DNA from: an uncultured Rhodospirillales bacterium
GTDB taxonomy: Bacteria; Pseudomonadota; Alphaproteobacteria; Acetobacterales; Acetobacteraceae
NCBI GenBank assembly: GCA_903873995.1
Contig: CAIQQQ010000142.1
Coordinates: 1-60,821, forward strand
Length of the DNA stretch: 60,821 bases
Reading direction: 5' to 3'
The notes below the pieces were generated by a model, which did not search any database, was not told where the DNA came from, and saw nothing but the letters and a program-made list of their open reading frames with translations. The translations under genes were made by a program, and so were the position numbers. Within the stretch, counting starts at the first letter, position 1. Each line of letters starts with the position of its first letter. Of the stretch, positions 29,124 to 37,745 are shown piece after piece.

Positions 29124-30315
29124 AGGCCGCCCGCTCGCCTTCCAGCCACGCGCCGCCGACCGTGCCGGCAAGCCCGTTGGTGCAGGTCGCCTCGCCTGCG
29201 ATAACCAGGCGCCCGCCCGCAAGCGGCTCGGCCAACCGGGCGCGAATATCCGCGTGCCCCGCCTCGGCATAGGCATAGGCGCCGCCGTGCCACGGGACCG
29301 CCGCCCAGTCCGCAAGATCGGCCTCGCTCAATTCGGTGGCCGATCCGAACCAGGCCCGCAGCTGGGCGCGCACGAAATCGACGGTCGCCGCAGCGCCCTC
29401 TCGATGCAGTGCCCAGGCGTGCGGCCCGCCGATGAACGCCACCACATGGTCCACCCCGCCCGGCCAGGCCAGCAGCGACATCATCGCCTCGCCCGGCGCG
29501 ATGCGGGCCGAGACCGACTCCTCGACCGCAAGCCCAAGCCGGTCGCTGCCCCGCGCCCGCAGCGCCACCTTGGTCAAAAGCCCCATCGGCAGATGCTCGG
29601 CTGAGACGGGCAGGGACGGGGTGAAGCGAATCTTATTAAGTGCGGCAGTCGAGACCGTGACGATCACCGCATCGGCGCGGATCGTGCCGCGCGCCGTCTC
29701 GGCCAGGATCGGACCACGCCAATCCAGCGCCATGACAGGCGTGGCCAACTCGACCGGCGTCGCAAGATGCTCCTGCACCAGCGTGCCGATGCCACGCGCA
29801 GGGCTCAGGTTGCGGCCATCCAACTGGTTGTCCTGCCAGTCTCGCACCGAGATGCGCTCAGGATCGGCCGCGGCGATCTGGCAGATCTCCCAGGCCTCCA
29901 GGCTCGCTGTCCATGGATCGGAGCGCAGCGCCGTGATCGTCCCGGCAAAGGCTGCGTCCTCGTGCACTGCGCCGGCCAGATCTTCAAGCCGCTGCCAGGC
30001 GCGGGCACGTGCCATCAGCTCGTGCCGGTCGGCAATTCGGCCATCGATCAACACACGGCGGCTGCGCGCAGCGTCGCTGTCGATCAGCACCTCACCTTTG
30101 GCCCGCGCGAGATCGGCGAGCTTGTTGCGATCAGCGTCGTGCAGCCAGCTCGCGCCCCGGTCGAAGCTGTGGTCGCCGAGCCTCACCGTATGCGCCCGCC
30201 CGCCGACCCGCGCCGAAGCCTCCACGAGCGTCACGCGCAATCCGTCCGCGCGCAGCCGCCGCGCCGCCACGAGCCCCGCGACACCGGCGCCGATGATCAA
30301 TACATGAGGGGTCAC
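29089..30315 (-). CDS. Flavin-containing amine oxidase
   Basis: FAD-dependent oxidoreductase of the monoamine oxidase family, 408 residues. The Rossmann motif LIIGAGVAGLVAARRLRADG is at the N-terminus, followed by the GG-motif (ASARVGGRAHTVRL) and the dimerisation or substrate element DRGASWLH. The C-terminal FAD motif is RLVIAGEATCTNGLAGTVGGAWLEGE. The start is taken as GTG 30315 (VTPHVLIIGAG), because the frame upstream to 30687 shows no family resemblance. No leader peptide is seen. The substrate amine is unknown. It is convergent with the last gene of the acyl-CoA operon and divergent from the WD40-cytochrome gene. Confidence 0.92.
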   Translation of the reverse strand: MTPHVLIIGAGVAGLVAARRLRADGLRVTLVEASARVGGRAHTVRLGDHSFDRGASWLHDADRNKLADLARAKGEVLIDSDAARSRRVLIDGRIADRHELMARARAWQRLEDLAGAVHEDAAFAGTITALRSDPWTASLEAWEICQIAAADPERISVRDWQDNQLDGRNLSPARGIGTLVQEHLATPVELATPVMALDWRGPILAETARGTIRADAVIVTVSTAALNKIRFTPSLPVSAEHLPMGLLTKVALRARGSDRLGLAVEESVSARIAPGEAMMSLLAWPGGVDHVVAFIGGPHAWALHREGAAATVDFVRAQLRAWFGSATELSEADLADWAAVPWHGGAYAYAEAGHADIRARLAEPLAGGRLVIAGEATCTNGLAGTVGGAWLEGERAASIVRAALQPHA

Positions 30316-30393
30316 ATAACGCGTCCGTGCTGCAGCGCCGATATGCGGTTGCGCGTGGAGGCGGGCAAGTGCCGGCGGGCAGGGGGTGTCATT

Positions 30394-31596
30394 ATGCGGC
30401 GTGTGGCGGTCTGGTTGGCGCTGACAATGGGTGCGGCCATCGCCCAGCCGGCGATCGTGGGGCATGGCGGACCTGTTCGGGCGATTGCGGCCGATGGTCA
30501 GCATGTGGTCTCGGGCGGCTTTGACGGCACGGCGATCGTCTGGCCGGAGGGCGCAGTGCTGCGCAGCCATGACGGCGCGGTGAATGCGGTCGCGCTCATG
30601 ACCGATGGCCGTGTGGTGACCGGCGGGGCGGACGGGCACGTCATTGTCAGCCGTGACGGCCGGGTCATGCGCGATCTGTGCTGCCATTCCGGCCCGGTGG
30701 CGGCATTGGCCGTCCAGGGCGAGCTGATCGCCTCAGCTGCCTGGGACGGAACGGCGCGGGTCTGGGACGGCTCGGATGTGGCGGTGTTTCAGGGCCATGA
30801 CGGCAATGTCAACGCAGTGGCCTTCGCGCCGGACGGAACCCTGATCACCGCGGGCTATGACGGAACGGTGCGCACCTGGCGCGATCCAGTTCGCGTTCTG
30901 CGGCTCGGCGTTCCGCAGAACGCTATGGTGACGGCGCCGGACGGCGAGATCGCGACAGCTGGTGCGGATGGGATGCTGCGCCTCTTCGCCGGCGACGCGA
31001 TGCGCGAGGTCATGATCGACACTGTGCCACTCACCGCGCTGGCGATCTCGCCTGACGGCGCCCAGCTCGCCGTGGCGAGCCTCGCAGGGACCATGATGGT
31101 GCTGGAACGCGTGAGCGGGCGCATCACCACCGTGCTGCATGGCACCGAGCGCCCGATCTGGGCGCTGGCGTTTGCGAAAGGCGAGATTGTGAGCGGCGGC
31201 GCCGCGGGCGTTGTCTCGCGCTGGGACGCGGGATCGGGCCGCAAGCTGGGATGGACAGGTGCGGCGCCGGTCATGCCGGACGTGCCGGCCGCCGATCGCG
31301 GCGCGCAGATCTTTCGCGCCTGCCAGGCCTGTCACACCATGACGGCGGATGGCGGCAACCGCGCCGGTCCGAGCCTTTACGGCCTCATCGGCCGCAAGGT
31401 CGGCACCTGGCCGGGGTATCGGTATTCGGAGGCGCTGATCCAAGGCGACATGGTCTGGACACCAGAGACCATCGACCGGCTGTTCGAGATTGGACCCGCC
31501 GCGATGCTGCCCGGCACGAAGATGCCCGAACAGCGCCTGACCGACCCGGCGGACCGGTCAGCCCTGGTGCAGTATCTTGCGCATATAGCGCCGTAA
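30394..31596 (+). CDS. WD40 repeat-cytochrome c fusion protein, exported
   Basis: A 400-residue periplasmic protein. Its signal peptide is MRRVAVWLALTMGAAIA. Residues about 20-290 make at least six WD40-like repeats (for example VVSGGFDGTAIVW, IASAAWDGTARVW, LITAGYDGTVRTW). Residues about 300-400 form a class I cytochrome c: heme-attachment motif CQACH, a GPSLYGLIGRKVGTWPGY segment, and the axial Met in LPGTKMPEQR. This architecture is known in alphaproteobacteria as a c-type cytochrome with a beta-propeller. The electron partner is unknown; the divergent amine oxidase is a possibility only. The start is the ATG with the signal peptide; longer upstream frames are antisense to the amine oxidase. 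Confidence 0.92.
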   Translation: MRRVAVWLALTMGAAIAQPAIVGHGGPVRAIAADGQHVVSGGFDGTAIVWPEGAVLRSHDGAVNAVALMTDGRVVTGGADGHVIVSRDGRVMRDLCCHSGPVAALAVQGELIASAAWDGTARVWDGSDVAVFQGHDGNVNAVAFAPDGTLITAGYDGTVRTWRDPVRVLRLGVPQNAMVTAPDGEIATAGADGMLRLFAGDAMREVMIDTVPLTALAISPDGAQLAVASLAGTMMVLERVSGRITTVLHGTERPIWALAFAKGEIVSGGAAGVVSRWDAGSGRKLGWTGAAPVMPDVPAADRGAQIFRACQACHTMTADGGNRAGPSLYGLIGRKVGTWPGYRYSEALIQGDMVWTPETIDRLFEIGPAAMLPGTKMPEQRLTDPADRSALVQYLAHIAP

Positions 31597-31604
31597 GCGG
31601 CAGC

Positions 31605-33311
31605 TCATCCCAGCATGCGCTCGAGCTCCGCGTGATGCGCCTTGATCACAAGATGGCGTCGCACCTTCTGCGTCGCTGTCAAAAGCCCGTTCTCCATGCT
31701 GAACGCTGACACCAACGTGTGCCTGCGGACCCGTTCGGTGACCGACAGGCGGGCGTTCACCGCAGTGACCGCCGCCGCAACGGCCGCCGCATCACTGCCC
31801 TCGGACGCCACAAGTAGCGCCGCGATGCCTGCCTTGCCCTCGCCCGCCACCACCGCCTGCGCAATCGCGGGCTCGGCCACAAGCATCCCCTCGATCCGCG
31901 CAGGCGAGATGTTGTCCCCGCCGGACAGCACGATCATGTCACGCTTGCGATCGGTGATCACCAGCGCGCCGTCCGGATCCAGCCGCCCGATGTCCCCGGT
32001 ATGAAGCCAGCCGTCGCGGATCGTGAGGGCGGTGTCGTCCGGCCGGCCCCAATAGCCCTCCATCACCAGATCGCCGCGCACGCAGATCTCGCCGTCCTCG
32101 GCGATGCGGCACTCCACTCCCTCCAGCGGACGGCCCACCGTGTCGAGCCGCGTGCTGTCCGGTGCCACGGCCGAGATCACAGGCCCTGCCTCGGTCTGGC
32201 CATAGCCCTGCATCATCGTGAGGCCGAGGCCCTGGAAAAACCGCCCCACCTCCGGCTCCAGCCGCGCCCCGCCGCTCATCATGGCACGTAACCGGCCGCC
32301 GAACGCCGCCCGCACCTTTTGCCGCACCAGCCGCTCCAGCACCGGGTCGAGCAGCCGGTCGGCCAACGACGCCGTGCCCTCCGCGCGCCTGCGGCCAACG
32401 CCCACCGCCAGATGCAGCAGCCGCTGCTTCCAGGCGGGCTGGCGCTGCGCCTGAAACAGGATGCGGGTGCGGATCACATCGAGGATCCGCGGCACCATCG
32501 TCATGATCGAAGGCCGCACGGTGGCCATATCCGCCGCCAGATGCTCGATGCCCCGGGCGTAGACGATCTCGGTGCCCGTTGTCGGCAGGAAGAACCCGCC
32601 GACCGTATGCTCGTAGGCGTGGCTCAGCGGCAGGAACGACAGATAGACCTCGTCATGAAACCCCAGCGGACGGATGAGCTGAAAGGCGCTGCGGCAGTTG
32701 GCGATGATCGCGCGGTGCGACAGCATAACGCCCTTTGGCGCGCCGCCGGTGCCGGAGGTGTAGATGATCACCGCCAAGGTGCCCGGCGAGATCGTCTGCG
32801 CCTCGGCCATGATGTCTGCCGGCGCCGCCGCATCGCCCACAAGATCGCCCCACTCCAGAACACGCAGCCCTGCCTGGGCGAAGTCCGGCTCCATGCACAC
32901 CAGCAGATCGAGCGCGCCCGCCTGCGCCACCTTCGCAGCAAAGGCCTTCTGCGAGACGATCGCAGCCGCAGCACCGCTGTCGGACAGGATATGCGCGTGA
33001 TCGGCGACTGTGTTGGTGGTGTATGCGGGCACCGGCACGGCGCGGATCGCCTGCAGCGCCACCTCCGCGACCAGAAACTCCGGCCGGTTCTCGCTCACCA
33101 GCAGAACCCGGTCCCCGGCGGATATCCCGGACTTGCGTAGATGCCGCGCGAGGCTCGCCACCTGTTGTCCGAACGATGCCCAGTTCGTGCCCACCCAGGC
33201 ACCGTCGCGATAGCCCCGCAGCATCGGACGCTGCGGCCACTGGCCCGCCAGTTGGAGCATCATCGCGACGGTGTTGGGCCAGGCAGGCAGCTCGGACGCC
33301 ATCCGGTTCAT
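31605..33311 (-). CDS. Long-chain acyl-CoA synthetase (FadD15-like)
   Basis: AMP-forming CoA ligase, 568 residues. The A3 loop is IIYTSGTGGAPKGVMLSH and the A5-like motif is MMQGYGQTEAGPV. The TGD motif is WLHTGDIGRLDPDG and the hinge is TDRKRDMIVLSGGDNISPARIE. The A10 Lys is near the C-terminus (LLTATQKVRRHLV). The FLPLSHAYEHTVG motif after A3 is typical of long-chain fatty acid enzymes. ATG 33311 gives MNRMASELPAWPNTVAMML; the longer upstream frame lacks family resemblance. It is convergent with the WD40-cytochrome gene, 8 bp apart, and divergent from the oligoendopeptidase gene. Confidence 0.93.
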   Translation of the reverse strand: MNRMASELPAWPNTVAMMLQLAGQWPQRPMLRGYRDGAWVGTNWASFGQQVASLARHLRKSGISAGDRVLLVSENRPEFLVAEVALQAIRAVPVPAYTTNTVADHAHILSDSGAAAAIVSQKAFAAKVAQAGALDLLVCMEPDFAQAGLRVLEWGDLVGDAAAPADIMAEAQTISPGTLAVIIYTSGTGGAPKGVMLSHRAIIANCRSAFQLIRPLGFHDEVYLSFLPLSHAYEHTVGGFFLPTTGTEIVYARGIEHLAADMATVRPSIMTMVPRILDVIRTRILFQAQRQPAWKQRLLHLAVGVGRRRAEGTASLADRLLDPVLERLVRQKVRAAFGGRLRAMMSGGARLEPEVGRFFQGLGLTMMQGYGQTEAGPVISAVAPDSTRLDTVGRPLEGVECRIAEDGEICVRGDLVMEGYWGRPDDTALTIRDGWLHTGDIGRLDPDGALVITDRKRDMIVLSGGDNISPARIEGMLVAEPAIAQAVVAGEGKAGIAALLVASEGSDAAAVAAAVTAVNARLSVTERVRRHTLVSAFSMENGLLTATQKVRRHLVIKAHHAELERMLG

Positions 33312-33370
33312 GTCGAATCCTCGCACAGGGCTATGGGCGCGCCCCTTTGACTTGCCTTCGGATAGCTTAC

Positions 33371-35179
33371 ATGGGTGATGCGGAACAGATGCGGACCCCC
33401 CAAAACATGCCCGACGGTGCCAGCGCGTCCCTCCCCGTGTGGGATCTGCGCGATCTTTATGCCGCCCCCGACAGCCCGGCATTGCTGGCTGATCTGGACC
33501 GCGCCGAGCGCGAGGCCAAGGCGTTCGCAACCGCCTATGCCGGCAAGCTCGCTGCCATGCCAGGCCGAACGCTGGCGGCGACGATCGCGGAATACGAAGC
33601 TCTGCAGGAGATCCTGGGCCGGGTGATGTCCTACGCCCAGCTGTTGTTTGCCGGCGACAGCAAGGACGCGCGCATCGGACAGTTCTACCAGTCCATGAGC
33701 GAGCGGGCGACGGTGATCAGCGCACATCTCGTGTTCTTCACCCTGGAACTCAACCGGCTGGAGGATGCGGTCCTGGAGCAGAAGCTCGCCGATCCCGATC
33801 TCGCCCGCTACCGCCCCTGGCTGCGCGATCTGCGGGTGTTCCGCCCGCACGATCTTGAGGACTCGCTGGAGCGCCTGCTGCACGACAAGGAGGTGACGGG
33901 CGCGTCTGCCTGGTCGCGCCTGTTCGATGAGACGATCGTCGGCCTCAAGGTCGTGATCGGGGAGGAGGAACTCACCGTCTCCGCCGCCCTCAACCGCCTG
34001 TCAGACCCTGAACGGTCAAAGCGCGAGCAGGCCGGTCATGCGATCGGGCGTGTGTTCGGCGACAACATCAAGTTGCTCGCTCTGATCACCAACACGCTCG
34101 CCAAGGACAAGGAGATCATCGACACCTGGCGGCGCTATCCCACGCCCGGCAGCTACCGCAATCGTTCCAACATGGTCGAGGATGCGGTGGTAGACGCGCT
34201 GGTGGCCGCCGTCTCGGCCGATTTCCCGCGCCTGTCGCATCGCTATTACGCCATGAAGGCGAAGTGGCTGGGCCTTGAGAAGCTTCAGCACTGGGACCGC
34301 AATGCGCCGCTGCCTGGCGATGACGACCGCAAGATCAGCTGGCCGGAGGCGGAGGAGATCGTGCTCGGCGCCTATGGCCGATTCTCGCCGGAGCTTGCAT
34401 CCGTCGGCAAGCACTTCTTCGATCACCCCTGGATCGACGCGCAACTGCGCCCTGGCAAATCGGGCGGGGCCTTCGCCCACCCAACCGTTCCGTCCGTCCA
34501 TCCCTACCTGCTGATGAACTATCACGGCCGCACACGTGACGTGATGACGCTCGCTCATGAACTCGGCCATGGCGTGCATCAGGTCCTGGCGGCGAAGCAG
34601 GGTTATCTGCAGAGCAACGCGCCGCTGACGCTCGCCGAGACCGCTTCGGTGTTCGGCGAGATGCTGACCTTTCGTGTCTTGTTGGATGCCGAGACCGATC
34701 CTGCCCGCCGCCGGCTGATGATTGCCGGCAAGGTTGAGGACATGCTCAACACCGTTGTCCGCCAGATCGCGTTCTATCAGTTTGAGACCGCATTGCATCT
34801 GGAACGCCGTGGCGGCGAACTGCTGCCTGAGCGGATCGGCGCCATCTGGCGCGAGATGCAGGCCCGCTCGCTGGGCCCTGCCTTCGAATTCACCCCCGAA
34901 TATGACGTGTTCTGGGCCTATGTGCCGCATTTCGTGCACTCGCCGTTCTACGTCTACGCCTACGCCTTCGGGGACTGCCTGGTGAACGCGCTTTACGGCG
35001 TCTACCAGTCCGGCCATGCCGGCTTCGAGGCGAAATACCTCACCATGCTGCGCGCCGGCGGCACCCTCCGCCACCGCGAACTGTTGGCCCCGTTCGGCCT
35101 GGACGCCTCCGATCCGGCGTTCTGGCGCCGCGGCCTTGACGTGATCGCCGGATTCATCGACGAGCTGGAGACCATCTGA
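33371..35179 (+). CDS. Oligoendopeptidase F, M3 family zinc peptidase
   Basis: Cytoplasmic zinc oligopeptidase of about 602 residues, with the HEXXH motif in LAHELGHGVHQVL near residue 397 and the third zinc ligand Glu in TLAETASVFGEM about 25 residues later. The N-terminus (LPVWDLRDLYAAPDSPALLADL) matches M3B oligoendopeptidase F. Several in-frame ATGs (33371, 33389, 33407) precede the homology start and none has a clear ribosome site; the longest is listed. Its stop overlaps the start of the ABC1 kinase gene by one base, so the two are coupled. Confidence 0.94.
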   Translation: MGDAEQMRTPQNMPDGASASLPVWDLRDLYAAPDSPALLADLDRAEREAKAFATAYAGKLAAMPGRTLAATIAEYEALQEILGRVMSYAQLLFAGDSKDARIGQFYQSMSERATVISAHLVFFTLELNRLEDAVLEQKLADPDLARYRPWLRDLRVFRPHDLEDSLERLLHDKEVTGASAWSRLFDETIVGLKVVIGEEELTVSAALNRLSDPERSKREQAGHAIGRVFGDNIKLLALITNTLAKDKEIIDTWRRYPTPGSYRNRSNMVEDAVVDALVAAVSADFPRLSHRYYAMKAKWLGLEKLQHWDRNAPLPGDDDRKISWPEAEEIVLGAYGRFSPELASVGKHFFDHPWIDAQLRPGKSGGAFAHPTVPSVHPYLLMNYHGRTRDVMTLAHELGHGVHQVLAAKQGYLQSNAPLTLAETASVFGEMLTFRVLLDAETDPARRRLMIAGKVEDMLNTVVRQIAFYQFETALHLERRGGELLPERIGAIWREMQARSLGPAFEFTPEYDVFWAYVPHFVHSPFYVYAYAFGDCLVNALYGVYQSGHAGFEAKYLTMLRAGGTLRHRELLAPFGLDASDPAFWRRGLDVIAGFIDELETI

Positions 35180-36531
35180 TGGCCGATACCGAAGACAAGT
35201 CGTCGCTGTTCGGCGAGATCCGGCGCATGGCCCGCACTTCGGGGGCCGTGGGCGGCATCGCCATGCGTGTGGCCGGAAGCCGGGTCGGCATCAAGTCCAA
35301 TGCCGCAAGCCATGCCGAGGACCTCAAGGTGATCCTCGGCGGCCTCAAGGGGCCAATGATGAAGGTGGCGCAGTTCCTCACCACCATCCCCGATGCGCTG
35401 CCGGCCGAATACGCCCGCGAGCTGTCGCAGCTGCAGGCCAACGCGCCATCGATGGGCGCGGCCTTCGTGCGCCGGCGAATGCAGGGCGAACTCGGCCCCA
35501 ACTGGCAGTCCAACTTCACGTCCTTCAACCAGGAGGCCGCCGCCGCCGCCTCGCTGGGACAGGTGCATCGCGCCACCCTCAAATCCGGCGAGGAGGTGGC
35601 GTGTAAGCTGCAATACCCGGACATGGCCAGCACAATGGAGGCGGATCTCCGCCAGCTCCGCCTGGCTATGTCGGTCTACAAGCGGATGGATGAGAGCATC
35701 CAGACCGACGATATCTACACCGAGCTCGCCGAGCGCCTGCGCGAGGAACTCGACTACACCCGCGAGGCCGCCCAGATGCGGCTTTATGGCACCATGCTGG
35801 CCGACCAGCCGATGGTTCATGTGCCGGTGCCCGTCGAAGGTCTGTGCACGAAGCGCCTGGTGACGATGAGCTGGCTCGAAGGCCGCGCGCTGATGTCGCG
35901 GATGGACGAGAACCCGCCGCAGGAAGAGTGCAACACGATCGCAGACAGCCTGTTCCGTGCCTGGTATGTGCCGCTGTACCGCTACGGAGTGATCCACGGC
36001 GACCCCCATCTGGGCAACTACCAGGTCCGGCCGGACGGCTCGGTGAACCTGCTCGACTACGGCGCGATCCGCGTGTTTCCCGCGCATTTCATCCGCGCCG
36101 TGATCGACCTGTTCGAGGCGGTGCGCGACGACGACCGCGAGAAATGCCACCACGCCTATGAGCAATGGGGCTTCACAGACCTGTCGGACGAGAAGATGGA
36201 CATCCTCAATCTCTGGGCGAAGTTCCTCTACGAGCCGCTGCTGGATGACCGGGTGCGCAAGATCAGCGATCTGGACGATCCGCAATACGGCCGCACGGTC
36301 GCCGAGAAGGTGCATGCCGGGCTCAAGCGGGTCGGCGGCGTGAAGCCGCCGCGTGAGTTCGTGCTGATGGATCGCAGCGCCATCGGCCTGGGCAGCGTGT
36401 TCTTCCGTCTCAAGGCCGAGCTCAACTGGAGCCGCCTATTCCATGAGCTGATCGAGGGCTTCAACACCGAAGAGGTCGCCGCCCGCCAGGCCGCAGCACT
36501 TGCCGAGGCAGGTGTGCCCGAAGCGGTCTGA
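35179..36531 (+). CDS. ABC1/UbiB-family atypical kinase (AarF domain protein)
   Basis: A 450-residue member of the ABC1 (UbiB/COQ8) atypical protein kinase-like family. It has the signature KxGQ-region (LKGPMMKVAQFLTTIPDALP), with KVAQ in the place of KxGQ. The Ala-rich loop AAAAASLGQVHRATLKSGEEVACKLQYP follows, then the catalytic-like GVIHGDPHLGNYQV, and the metal-binding LLDYGAI. Members support isoprenoid-lipid metabolism such as ubiquinone synthesis. No UbiB-type C-terminal membrane helices are apparent. The role here is unknown; the overlap with the oligoendopeptidase gene is commonly seen in alphaproteobacteria but unexplained. Confidence 0.92.
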   Translation: MADTEDKSSLFGEIRRMARTSGAVGGIAMRVAGSRVGIKSNAASHAEDLKVILGGLKGPMMKVAQFLTTIPDALPAEYARELSQLQANAPSMGAAFVRRRMQGELGPNWQSNFTSFNQEAAAAASLGQVHRATLKSGEEVACKLQYPDMASTMEADLRQLRLAMSVYKRMDESIQTDDIYTELAERLREELDYTREAAQMRLYGTMLADQPMVHVPVPVEGLCTKRLVTMSWLEGRALMSRMDENPPQEECNTIADSLFRAWYVPLYRYGVIHGDPHLGNYQVRPDGSVNLLDYGAIRVFPAHFIRAVIDLFEAVRDDDREKCHHAYEQWGFTDLSDEKMDILNLWAKFLYEPLLDDRVRKISDLDDPQYGRTVAEKVHAGLKRVGGVKPPREFVLMDRSAIGLGSVFFRLKAELNWSRLFHELIEGFNTEEVAARQAAALAEAGVPEAV

Positions 36532-36557
36532 GACTGGCTCGGAAGGGGGGAGCTTGC

Positions 36558-37745
36558 TTATCCGGCCGCGAGCCTCGCGGCCCGGGACCGGTCCGGCAAC
36601 GCCATCGCGCCCTGGTAGAGCGGGATGTCATGGGCCAGACCCCAGGCGATCGCATCCGGCGTGTCGGCATGACTCAGCACGATATTCCGGGCATCGGTCA
36701 GGACCATGTCGCGATCGATCCTGCCCAGCGTGTCTGACCACCGCAGCTCCATCAGATCGAGGCCGATGCGGCCGAGCTGAAACACCGCCAGCAGGTCGGC
36801 TGTGACGTTGCGCAGCATCAGCCGGTAGCCGCGCGAGCGGGCGAAGTCCCGCGCGAACACGAAGGCGGCCGGGTCGGACAGGATGTCTGCTGGCGCCAGG
36901 TCCAGCACCACATGCCCGCGCAGATGTCCGGGCAGAGACTCGTCCAGACGCAGGAATTCCGGCGCGAGAATCGACGCGACGTTGAGATTGATCGCAAACG
37001 GCCCGGCGTCGCGCATCTCGCCGGCAGAGGACAACAGGACCAGCATGCGCCGGTCGAGCGTTCGCGTGAGCCTTTGGAACAGCCATGGATCAAAGCGTGC
37101 CGCGTGGCCGGGCGCGAGACTTTGGGTGATTTCTTCGACCGACAGAAAGCGTTTTTCCCAGCAACGCTGGAACGTGCCGTCCGGCAGGCGGCGGCAGATG
37201 TCGCGACGTCGGGCGAAGGGAGCCACATCGGCGCGCACCAGAGCCGTTTCCATCGCGGCCAACACATGTGTGTTCAGAGCATTGGTCTCTGCCGGCGGGA
37301 CCGGTGTCGCCTTCTTGGGCGCCAAGGTTTCCGCAATGGCCGACAGCAGCCTGTCTGTGTCCTCCGGCAGGTGAAACTCGGTCCATAGCCCAGACGAAGC
37401 GGAGGCGTCTCGATCATCGTCGAACAGATGCTCAATCGCGGTCCGCGCGGACGCCAGCGCCGTGTCGGCTGGGCCGCGCCAGATCAGCACCATGTCTCGC
37501 CCGGGCAGATCGAACAGCTGGGCGCGATCCGCCTTCGTCAAAGGCTCGACGGCCTCGCGCGCGAGGCGGACCTGCAAAGGCAGCTTATGATCATGGCACT
37601 GCGCAGACAGCCGGATCATGCAGGCTTGCCGGGCGATGCCGGCGCGCTGGCAGTCCCGCACCAAGGTCACGAGGCGGGCGATTTCGGTGCGCGACGGGTC
37701 AGCTTCCTGGGACTCCGGTTCCAGATGCCGGATGGCGCTGCTCAT
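36558..37745 (-). CDS. Degenerate EAL-domain-like protein, second of a coupled pair
   Basis: A 395-residue protein distantly related to its upstream neighbour. The N-terminal half has a degenerate GGDEF-like fold (RAQLFDLPGRDMVLIWRG) without GGDEF. The C-terminal half aligns with EAL domains: LDRRMLVLLSS, then FAINLNVASILAPEF, where EAL proteins have vNlS, and GLAHDIPLYQGA near the end, where they have QGY. There is no ExL motif, no ExxE or DD motif and no catalytic Lys, so cyclic-di-GMP hydrolysis is unlikely. ATG 37745 has GGAGAT about 8 bases before it and overlaps the upstream stop. No signal peptide is present. Confidence 0.75.
   Translation of the reverse strand: MSSAIRHLEPESQEADPSRTEIARLVTLVRDCQRAGIARQACMIRLSAQCHDHKLPLQVRLAREAVEPLTKADRAQLFDLPGRDMVLIWRGPADTALASARTAIEHLFDDDRDASASSGLWTEFHLPEDTDRLLSAIAETLAPKKATPVPPAETNALNTHVLAAMETALVRADVAPFARRRDICRRLPDGTFQRCWEKRFLSVEEITQSLAPGHAARFDPWLFQRLTRTLDRRMLVLLSSAGEMRDAGPFAINLNVASILAPEFLRLDESLPGHLRGHVVLDLAPADILSDPAAFVFARDFARSRGYRLMLRNVTADLLAVFQLGRIGLDLMELRWSDTLGRIDRDMVLTDARNIVLSHADTPDAIAWGLAHDIPLYQGAMALPDRSRAARLAAG

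Noticed and set aside
24728-29315. Two long minus-strand frames (559 and 584 codons) opposite the GMC, thiolase and synthetase genes
   Set aside because: The plus-strand genes have complete family motifs across the same interval; the antisense translations do not.
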